The position numbers were made by a program, and so were the translations under genes. A stretch of 64,000 nucleotides of DNA from Gnetum montanum (lineage: Eukaryota; Streptophyta; Gnetopsida; Gnetales; Gnetaceae), in NCBI GenBank assembly GCA_015680685.1, contig MNCI01009519.1, positions 1,339,208 through 1,403,207 of the forward strand, written 5' to 3'. Position 1 is the stretch's first letter, and each line of letters opens with the position of its first letter. Below the pieces are notes generated by a model. It made no database searches, was not told where the DNA came from, and worked only from the letters and a program-made list of their open reading frames with translations. This document shows positions 55,756-64,000 of this stretch, piece after piece.

Positions 55756-57985
55756 CCATATGGATAATTGCAAGGGGGACTTCCCTATTATCATGGAAAG
55801 AGTTTGGCTCAGTACAACTGGTTCCAAGAGGAGGATTAGAGACCTTTTGTTGAAACTCTTGAAAAAAAATGAATTCAAAAATCTCAAGAAGAAGCAAGTT
55901 TAATGCATTGCTTATAGTGATACAGAGTGTCATTCCATGCAAAGGATATAAGCTATGAAGAGTACATTCATCACAACATCTAATACGTATGCCGAAATAC
56001 CAAACATTTAATGATGCCTATATGCAACAACACAAAACAAGAAGGTACATAGTGGTTAACATTACATATAACTCTAAATCAATAATATATATATATATAT
56101 GTATATATATAACCAGTGGAGTTTCTCACAAGTGCTTACACAGATAACATGGATGAAATGGAGAAGATTCATAATCATCTCTCCTACAAAAATGCAAAAA
56201 TGGATTAGGGGGAGTTGGAAATCTTTGATGATTTTAGGAAAAAGCCCCTTGAATTTAAGATTTTATTGGCAACATTAGAATATGTTTTTCTTGATAATAG
56301 CAAGTTAGTAATTATCAAGGTCAATCTCACCTAAGAACAGAAAAAGAAGCTACTACAAGTAATGAACAAATGGCCAACAACCTTTGCATGGTCATACCAT
56401 GAGTTAATAGGAATAGATCTATGGATATGTTAATATTGAATCCATATAGACTCCTCCATCAAACCAAGAAGTCAACTACAGAGGAGATTAAACTCGAAGC
56501 TTAAGCAAGTAGTTAAGAATGAAGTGGAATAACTTCTTATATCATGGCTCATATATCCTATAGCAAACAATGAGTGGGTAAGGCCACTCATGATTATACC
56601 AAAGAAAAAAGGAAAAAAGAGAGTCTATGTAGACTTTAGTCTATTGAATATGATATAATTTAAAGATCATTTCGCATTGTCATTTATGAACCAAGTGCTA
56701 GATATAAATTACATGGCATAACTACTATAATTTTCTAGATGGTTATAGTGGATATATCTAAATTCAGATAATACCAGAAGATCAAGCCAAGATAACTTTC
56801 ATAAGTCCATGGGGGACTTTTGCATATAAGAAGCCCTTTGGCCTTTGTAATGTCCCTACAACTTTCTAATGCCTAGTACTTAGTATTTTTTAGTAGGAAA
56901 CTGATAGTGGTATGAAAGTCTTCACAGATGACTTTTCCACCTATGGTACCAAATTTGAACAAGCCTAGGACCATCTAGAGTAAGTGCTAAAGTGCTATGT
57001 GAAGACAAACTTACAATTCAATTAGCAAAAAAGTCACTTGATGATCAAAGAGGGCATTATCTTGGGATATTGGATTTTAGCAAAAAGGACTAAGGTTAAC
57101 CCAAAAAAAAGTAAGGCTCATCTAGGGAATCACCAAGCAACCTCAAACTATGAAAGATGTGAGATCATTCCTTGGTTATACTAGTTACTATAGGTTCTTT
57201 ATCAAGAATTTGTCCAAAATCACCAAACTACTAGTGGAACTTACAAAGAAATATGTAGCTTTTGAATGGAACAAGGAATGTGAATAAACATTCCAGCAAT
57301 TAAAAAAATCTCATGGAAACTCTTATTCTACGTGCTATAGATTGATCCAGATCATTCCACATAATGATAGATGCATCTAACTATGTGTTGGGAGCAATTC
57401 TTACATAAATTGATAACTAGAAACATCCATACTACATCCATTGTATAAGTAGAAGCATTGTGGGTGTATAATTGAATTACACCACCATTAAAAATAATCT
57501 TATGATGATAGTCTATGCCTTGGAAAAATTCAAGAATTGTGCTTGGATACCAATTTTTTATGCACAATGATTACATTACCATCCATTTCATGATGAACAA
57601 GCTAGCAATTAGCCTTCGTGTCATATGGTGACTTGTGATTTTGCACAAATTTGATCTTACCATGGTGGACATGAAGAAAACTAAAAATATAGTTACTAAT
57701 CACTTGTCTTGGTTACAGTGGGATAGCAAGGAGGATGAGGAGCTTTTACTTGATCAATTTCTAGATGAACTTCTCTTTGCTAAATCCATTAAAGTTCAAG
57801 AGCCTAGGGTTACCAATTGGTATGATGAATTTCTCTTATATCTTCTTACATAGGAGACTCCAATAAAATGAGACAATAAGAAGAAACAATAGTTACTTTA
57901 CCATGTCAAGCATTATATGGAAATCTAAGGTAACCTTCACAAGGTTTGTGTTGATGTCCTAGTCCGATGATGTATGTTGTTGCAC
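55756..57985 (+). pseudogene. pol: Athila-type protease C-terminus, reverse transcriptase and RNase H
   Basis: Protease continues HMDNCKGDFPIIMERVWL (55757-55810) and CIAYSDTECHSMQ. RT: NEWVRPLMIIPKKKGKKRVY, NFLDGYSGY and IPEDQAKITFISPWGTFAYK, then PFGLCNVPTTF. The catalytic MKVFTDDFSTYGTKFEQA keeps both Asp. The connection has MKDVRSFLGYTSYYRFFIKN. RNase H: IMIDASNYVLGAIL (57365-57405) and LTMVDMKKTKNIVTNHLSWL (57656-57715). A few codons of the integrase zinc region end at about 57985. Many stops and several frame changes make it inactive. A TA repeat (56083-56112) lies in the protease-RT spacer. Confidence 0.85.
56083..56112. repeat. (TA)n microsatellite
   Basis: About 15 TA units with one G interruption, in the spacer before RT. 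Confidence 0.9.
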
Positions 57986-58849
57986 CTAAAAAATTCGATT
58001 ACTGGAAGAACTAAAAATCCTAGGTGTGGAACAATTTTGACCTTGAATCCCAATGGCCTTTGAGAAAGAGGATTCAAGGTGCCCTGGATAGTCTGGCCAA
58101 TCACCTAGGGACTTGAAGAATGTAAATGGTAAAAACAAAAAGAAATTACAAATTTGATTAAAAATAAATGCAGAATTAAACATGAAATAAAATTTTCACT
58201 ACAAATGAACTGACAAATTTTATTGAAATAGCAAAAAATTTTAAAGTATAGAGTTCAAGAACTAAAAATTATGTGCTCAAATGCACAAGAAACTTATTTG
58301 GATGGAGCTTGAAGCCTATTGAAGCAACATGCTATATTCTGTAGTCAAACTCCATGATCTAGGTACTTTTCAACTCCAATCATCAAGAACCTCTTGCTAT
58401 TTTTCACTTGGATTTGCAACCTTGGTATCAAGTGGTGTAAATGGTGGTATTTGAATTTTGTTGCAATAGGACTATGCTGAGAGTCTTCGATTCTTAGGTA
58501 GATATCAATTTTCTCAAAAAGTCTTACATATGCCAAAATGGGCTTTGAAGTGCTCAAGGTTGCTTAGGTTGTAAAAAATGGTTGGACCTAAATAATATGT
58601 TCAAGTTTGACTTTTATAGGCTTTGAGATTGTTGATTTTAAGCTGCAAATTTTTGCCATTATTGCTAATAGATTGATATTGTTTGTAGGTGCAACAAGCC
58701 ATAATTCCTAGCATAGTTGTCCATTTATGGTAAGTTTTGATACCCTAGGGCCATCAAAACCATACTAGATACTAAATATAGTAAACAAACTTTTGTGAAT
58801 ATGCTAGCTTCACCTTAACTACACTAGCCTTAGAGAGCTACATTGGAAT
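57986..58849. other. Unassigned DNA between two elements
   Basis: The Athila pol match ends at about 57985 and the next LTR begins at 58850. Two minus-strand open stretches of 65 and 70 codons (57986-58183, 58345-58557) resemble nothing I recognise. GGAAT just before 58850 would be the left target site of the next element. Confidence 0.45.
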
Positions 58850-59719
58850 TGATGAGTGGCGAGGTACCCCTACACTCAACCATACAAATACGAGTGTTTC
58901 ACACATGTTCTGGTCGAACTCCGCAAATGGACTAGTTGTGATATCCAAACAGTTACTCGTAGATCACAGTTCGTTGTCTTCCCACTTGGACTAGTACTAG
59001 CTTTGTCACGTATGGTTTAGTCTAGAGTGAGCTGTATGATGTGTTCCTACACTAATGCTACTCCTAGGTATGATGGTAAATAATATCAACTAAGCTAGAA
59101 GAGAGGATGAGAGAGAATCTAAACTAGCCTAAGTGTGATGAGCATTCATTCCTTAATCATTCGTACACATCTTGGACCTCATGCATGACTACCACTGGGA
59201 TTACCAAGCGCATGGCCTAGGTACACTATTGGGTTTCCAAGTAGTCACACTTAAATGCTCATGATTAAGTTGTACTCATTCCATGTTACTAGGAGAAAAG
59301 GGTAGAGAGATATTAACTAAGAAAGCAGTAAATAATAATAACAATTAAATAATTAAGCTAAGTGGATGCTGCAATGATGAAGTAATCTCGAACTTTATTG
59401 TCAGTCATGTGCATGTCCAAGTACATCATACTTGAATAAGGATGTCATACAATTACAATCATCACACTGCGGGCATGCACTGGGACAAAAGGGTTGAGAG
59501 GAAAAATTGACAAAAAGTCCCTACCTTAATACAAAAAACTACAAAACTTAAACTTCAAAAAACTCCCTACCAAGTCTACCTACCTCTTATTTATAGATGA
59601 GGAGACCGACTGCGATATCACGTCTAGGCTGTGATATCACATACGTGATATCGTGTACGTGATATCGCGTACGCGATATCATGGGTGCGATATCGCAGCC
59701 AACAATTCATGACTCATCA
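58850..59719 (-). repeat. 3' LTR of copy G
   Basis: 870 bases, plus ends TGATGAGTGGCGAGG and GACTCATCA. U3 holds six GATATC hexamers at 59614, 59633, 59647, 59661, 59675 and 59689, the last five at exact 14-base steps. TATA region (TTATTTATAG) at about 59587. It is the cleanest LTR of the family in the window. Confidence 0.9.
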
Positions 59720-59735
59720 TACCCCCATGACTAAA
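59720..59735 (-). promoter_or_regulatory. 3' polypurine tract of copy G
   Basis: The minus strand reads TTTAGTCATGGGGGTA directly before TGATGA, the consensus form for this family. Confidence 0.85.
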
Positions 59736-59989
59736 TGAAAACTAGTCCTCGATTTAAAGTGAGAACAAGCTCCATTGATTACACAGTGGATAGGTATGGG
59801 ATTATTGACTGACAAGAACGGATTCATGTTGCAATGTGTAATTAGAACAAAATTGAGGCACAACATGGAGAAGGCAAAAGAAAATCCTATAGCTACAAAA
59901 TTGGGTGGAACTCATGTAGTTCCTTGTGGTGGTGGCTCCTCCATAGGTGCCTTTCCCTTATCTTGTGCTCTAGGTCTTGGGATTTGATG

Positions 59990-61535
59990 GCATCGAAGTA
60001 TTGCCTAGAGTTTCTCCTCTTAAGTTCGAGGATCTTGTGCCATCCATGCTAATGTTCCAATGTTTGATGAAGTCGACACCTCCCATGGGCATGGTAGTTG
60101 CAGAAACATTTTATTTGCTTTGACATACCAAGCCGCAAACACCCGTCATTCCTCCTCGTAAGCTCTAGCTTTGTCTCTGTATTCTTGAAAATCTATGAGT
60201 CATCGAGCCAAGTCTGTTGTAACACCTTTCTACCCCTGGTATCTTGCTTTAACCACCTCAAGTTTAGAATTCACAACCTCCATTTTTTGCAATATTTTCT
60301 TGCGTTCTACAAATTCTATTTCATATTTGATGTAGATGGTGGCTACCTGTTGCTCGAGCTCTGTTCTTGGGTGCCCTGCTGTTGACATGGAAAGGTTGGC
60401 ATATCGCAGGTTTGCTAACTCCATGTACTTTGTAAGGTCCTAGATCTACAGGTCCCGGCTCATAACTTCCGCCTGGTAGGCAAATGCGTATGTATCCAAT
60501 ATGGCCTGCCAGTCAGTCTGTTAAGCACTGAGAGTGTTGATGTGGGCCTTAGCCATATGGATCTCCTTCTCAATGATTTGTTTATACATCCCCACATAGT
60601 CCCAGAAATGCTCCTTTAGTTTCTCATGTCATTTAGCCTCATTCTACCATGTGCTTATTTCAATGGCCATCTTCTAACAAATGGTGTCTACCTCCTCCGT
60701 CGAGAGGGTTCGATTTTCCCTAGCTAAACGATTCATGTCCTAGTTGACCCTAATTAGTTGTTCTCGCAACTATTGAAAATGTTCTTCGAGAAGATTCTTT
60801 TATTTCTCCACAGAGGTCAACCAAAGGTTATCAACAACAAGTTGTTTTTTCTCCTCTTGTAAGGCTTTGAGCGCCTTGGTGTGCACATAAGTTTGCGCTT
60901 GTGCCGCAGAGGCATCCCAAACAGCCTTCTCTTTTTCTTCCACCGCCCTTTTATTCTCTATCAATAGTTTAGTAAGTTGCTCGGTTCTGAAAGTGTCCAG
61001 CTAGTTCTGAGCAACCTTTGGCCCTGTATTCAAAAGGTTTAATACTTCTGAAATGGTTTGAATAGAGAAATCAATAGTCACACCACAAATGTTAACCATG
61101 GTGCCTTCTTCTTTGTTGTGCCAAAATTGGTACACTTCCCTTAAGTACTAGGCACCACTTTCAAAGATGGTAGGCTACAATGGGGACCCTTTGAGGTGAT
61201 CCCTAATGGCCTCCGGAGAAAATTCTTTGAAATGTCCAAAGTTTAATTCCACGATCACTATAGTTAATATGGATCTTTCAGGGATGACCTGAACACAATC
61301 CTGGGGCAATGTGAGATGTTGTCCCTATTCAAATGCTACTACAGCTCCTCCTTCTGCCTACCTTGATTGAATAGTGGCAGGGTCTTTTGGTGGATACTAA
61401 ATGATTGTTCCTCCTACTCTGCATGTTGTTCAGCATGAACTTGTCCTTCACCTCTCCTAGGCTACTTGATCCCACCTTGAGCAGGACCTTCCTGTTGTCT
61501 ACGTTTCGAGGCAATCTACAATCACACGAGGCCAA
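59990..61535 (-). pseudogene. ORF2 of copy G: transposon-associated domain plus coiled coil
   Basis: The fullest ORF2 in the window. The N-terminal block NMQSRRNNH (about 61430) is followed by a folded-domain-like part at about 61290-61010 (IVELNFGHFKEFSPEAIRDH, YLREVYQFWHNKEEGTMVNI, VTIDFSIQTISEVLNLLNTG). The layout, V-x-Q-F-(W/Y) then G-x-x-(I/V)-x-F-S then a Leu-rich helix, resembles the domain catalogued as 'putative plant transposon protein'. A long Lys/Glu/Gln coiled coil follows (KALKALQEEKKQLVVDN, LARENRTLSTEEV, YEIEFVERKKILQKMEVVNS), then PCPWEVSTSSNIGTLAWM and a tail with DKGKAPMEEPPP. About a dozen stops prevent translation. Function unknown. Confidence 0.65.
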
Positions 61536-63324
61536 TCGTTAGTAAGGTTGTTACCAAAGTTAGGTTATACCTTACTACTTACCATAATAAATTTTCTTTA
61601 TCTCTATGTGATGTTACTTATTAGGAGAAAATGTCCCTAAATGATTATAATATTGAATCCTCTTTGCTTAGGTGCTTTCCAAATCTAGTTTCCCAGTATA
61701 ACTAAGGAGATGAAATTGTTTTTGGCACATTTATCCTTAATTTTATAATTAATTATCTTTAATAATGTCCTTCGGGCGATGAAAAATTTCAAAAAATTTA
61801 TGCACTATTTAGAATGTGCCCCTCCTCAACGACTAAGCTAAACACTCCAGGTTCAAGTAGGTTCAAACAAAATGAAAATCGAAGTACTAGCAAGCAAGTT
61901 ATGGATATGAAAGCAAGGGACGTGCAATTGTGAGTCATAGAGAGAAATTTGAAAAACTTCCCCCGTGTTAACAGTTGTAAATGATGTTGATTAGCATGGG
62001 GGATCACGTATATATATAGTTTTGGGACGTGATATTGCGACCTATCGATGTTTGGGCACTTTATAGAATGTACCAAATTTTTAATATTTTTCTGAAATTA
62101 AACGATGGAAACTAAGGANAGGCATGAAAATTATGATGATGTGGAATTTATCAATAAGGACCTCAGATGGTAAAGGGGAGAAAAAGGCTATGTGATGGTT
62201 CATGGGGATGTTTGAATTGGAGGGATAGTAATCAAGGAAAGAATATCATTGATAATACATTGAGGGTAATAGATGATGTGTGGAAGATGTGTTATGAGTG
62301 CAAATTACAAAAATTATGCAAGAGGGTCCTCCCCAAAGTAGGTTCCAACCTATAATTCCCTTGCGTAACCACACCTTAAAATGTCCGTAGGCACTAGAAG
62401 GGTTAAATGTAATCTACATTGGTTCCACAAAATACACACATGTACGTATCACTGGAATGAGGTAAGAATTCTATGCTACACAAGACACTATCTATAATTA
62501 CATGAACAGCAAGATGAGATGGACTATAGAAGGGATTATAGAGATTGGGACATGAGGTAACTACCTAGGGCACAATGAATCTTGTGTGTAAAGCATGATT
62601 AATGTGTCATTAACCTGTTGTTCCAAGATTAGGACCAAGTCCATTCCTCTGATCAATGATACCGCATTTTTTCATCCCATGATGAGCGACTATGAGAGTA
62701 CTAGAACAAAAAGGCATATGATCACTTGGCGTTTTGTTCAAGGGAGGAGTGAATTTTGCTTTGTGGCACTTTCTTTCTTTTTCTTTTCTTTTTTTTCGAT
62801 TGTTGAATCCAGAGAAGCTGTCAACCTTCAGGAATGGGTGCATGCCTTTCCAGTGGGACCCCCTAGAACAACATTGGATTTTTTTGAGTGCCTTTTGATT
62901 ACTATTACTCCCATTTTGTGTTAGATCTTCAAGGATTTTAGTATAACCACATTGCGTGATAACTCTCACAGATGTCACCAAAGAGAATCTGCAACTCCCC
63001 TTAATGTCACACCCTAATCATTCTCTCTTGATCCATCCCTCTTCATTCTTGGTACAATGAACAAAAAATTAATTTTATGTTTTAAGAATGTCAAGANGTG
63101 GATGTAATGGGCTCACTGTCCAAATAATTGATCACTCAAGACTCAATAACATAGAGCACACCCCAACCAACAAGCCACATGAGTGTTTTATTTGTAGATG
63201 AGATTACTTATAAAAATATAAAAAAAACAAAAAGATAAAATAAGAAATTGAAAAATGAAAAACTGGAAAACAAAAAATTGTAAAATGAAAGAAAATGAAA
63301 AATATTTATTAATCCTGCTTGTTA
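61536..63324 (-). other. Spacer between gag and ORF2 in copy G
   Basis: It aligns with 5303-6760 of copy B, including an A-rich plus tract (63205-63310, T-rich in sense), the TTAATGTCACACCCTAATCA block near 63004 and the GGTCCTCCCCAAAGTAGG block near 62324. Single Ns lie at 62119 and 63097. No ORF is supported. Confidence 0.55.
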
Positions 63325-64000
63325 TTAGAATGGGGGATTTCCCCCATAACTAAATAGTTGAGCATGGCGAGGATTAATAAATGAAAGATGAGGATCTTTG
63401 CATGTCAGAAATATCGAAACTTGCTCATACTTACCCCATTGGGGTTCACACACCTTATTATAGTAAGCATAGTGGGGCAATTTATAAGATGTGGTTCCCA
63501 AGTAAAGAGTTGATCCACTATAATACTTGAGACCGTAAGATGGCATGCAAGGATCAAGGTGTCGCCCTCCATGGTTGTATTCATTGGGCCATATGGTTGT
63601 TGGAGTGTTAATTGGTGGCCCTGATGAAGTGACACAAGGCATTGGGTTCGAGGAGAAGGATGCACTATAGTGTTGGAATTGTGCTGAGTTGGAGAATGCA
63701 GTGGCCTTGGAACTGTGTTGTCTCTTCCTACGGTCATATCTAAAGAAGGGACGTCTTTGATGTTGAGGAGGTCTCCCACTACTATTGGCAATAGTAGCAC
63801 AAGCAACATTCATAGGTTGTTGTTGTAGTGTAGACACTTCAGGAATAGTTGGTGGCGATGTAGAAGGAGGAAAAGGATGAGAATGTTGAAATTTAGGAGA
63901 AGTGTAAGGTACACAAGGCGATGGTTGTTTTGAGGACATGGGTTGATAGTATTGAGGAGAATGATAATGCAGCAAGATAGAGTATGTTGACCTAGTTGGG
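63325..64000 (-). CDS. gag: gag C-terminal part, open to the window edge
   Basis: The longest undisturbed retroelement frame here: about 225 codons open from the window edge to a stop at 63325-63327, so the true start is outside. It is rich in Pro, Gln, Ser, His and Tyr (SSKQPSPCVPYTSPK, GRPPQHQRRPFFRYDRRKRQ, WPNEYNHGGRHLDPCMPSYG). It ends FSYGGNPPF. It is co-linear with the broken C-terminal part of gag in copy B (4680-5302). Basic, proline-rich composition suggests the RNA-binding end of Gag, but no CCHC knuckle is present. It may be a relatively young copy, though ORF2 of the same element is broken. Confidence 0.75.
   Translation of the reverse strand, partial: PTRSTYSILLHYHSPQYYQPMSSKQPSPCVPYTSPKFQHSHPFPPSTSPPTIPEVSTLQQQPMNVACATIANSSGRPPQHQRRPFFRYDRRKRQHSSKATAFSNSAQFQHYSASFSSNPMPCVTSSGPPINTPTTIWPNEYNHGGRHLDPCMPSYGLKYYSGSTLYLGTTSYKLPHYAYYNKVCEPQWGKYEQVSIFLTCKDPHLSFINPRHAQLFSYGGNPPF

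Larger units (their letters stand above)
48155..57985 (+). mobile_element. Athila-type gag-pro-pol element (copy E), split by nested element F
   Basis: Gag C-terminal half and the first half of protease lie at 48155-49422; the rest of protease, RT and RNase H lie at 55756-57985. The two parts meet inside one protease codon when 49423-55755 is left out. Gag N-terminus, both LTRs and most of integrase are missing. Close relative of copy H. Confidence 0.85.
58850..64000 (-). mobile_element. Athila-type non-autonomous (TR-GAG-like) element, copy G, running off the window
   Basis: Minus strand: gag (64000-63325, open), spacer, ORF2 (61535-59990), polypurine tract and 3' LTR (58850-59719). No pol lies between gag and the LTR. 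Gag and ORF2 match copies A0 and B. Single Ns at 62119 and 63097 mark assembly joins in the spacer. The 5' LTR would lie beyond the window. Confidence 0.85.

Noticed and set aside
62610-62981. A 123-codon minus-strand frame in copy G's spacer
   Set aside because: A + strand frame of similar length overlaps it, neither has a known domain, and it lies between two single-N joins.

Overview
The window looks like gene-poor, repeat-packed nuclear DNA of a seed plant. It is A+T-rich and holds no convincing host gene. Nearly everything that can be recognised is LTR-retrotransposon: Ty3/gypsy of the Athila type, Ty3/gypsy of the Tat type with a second (archaeal-type) RNase H, one Ty1/copia element, and a scrap of gypsy gag resembling chromovirus gag. 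Most coding regions carry many in-frame stops. Many of these sit where a related copy has Gln, Trp or Arg, as expected from deamination of methylated cytosine. The species cannot be named from the sequence.

Layout. 1-8899: tandem Athila-type DNA on the + strand (internal region, LTR, pol-less internal region with gag and a second ORF, LTR, partial LTR). 8900-12540: A+T-rich DNA with one LTR-like core. 12541-24613: a copia element on the - strand with a perfect ATTAA target duplication; its 3' LTR is split by a + strand Tat element (12719-19997). 24614-27450: unassigned A+T-rich DNA with a 167-bp tandem duplication. 27450-30480: a badly decayed + strand Athila-type element. 31765-39625: - strand Athila-type DNA (truncated LTR, internal region with RT, protease and gag, a 347-base gap, a shared LTR, more internal DNA). 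39626-46237: + strand Tat pol, 3' region and a long LTR, truncated at its 5' end. 46238-47380: a palindrome-rich stretch and an LTR fragment. 47381-48150: - strand gypsy gag scrap. 48155-57985: + strand Athila-type gag-pro-pol, split inside its protease by a complete - strand pol-less element (49423-55750). 58850-64000: another - strand pol-less Athila-type element, running off the window.

How the parts relate. The pol-less copies (2036-8899, 49423-55750, 58850-64000) keep LTRs, a tRNA-Asp-type primer site, gag and the polypurine tract. They match the gag of the pol-bearing copies (31765-39057, 48155-57985), so they are best read as non-autonomous TR-GAG-type derivatives mobilised by such partners. 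Two Tat copies are complementary halves: one has gag and protease but no RT or integrase, the other RT to integrase but no gag. Both keep a paired-arm hairpin over the 3' polypurine tract with a compensatory base change. Several single-N positions and one perfect inverted repeat look like assembly joins and limit some conclusions.
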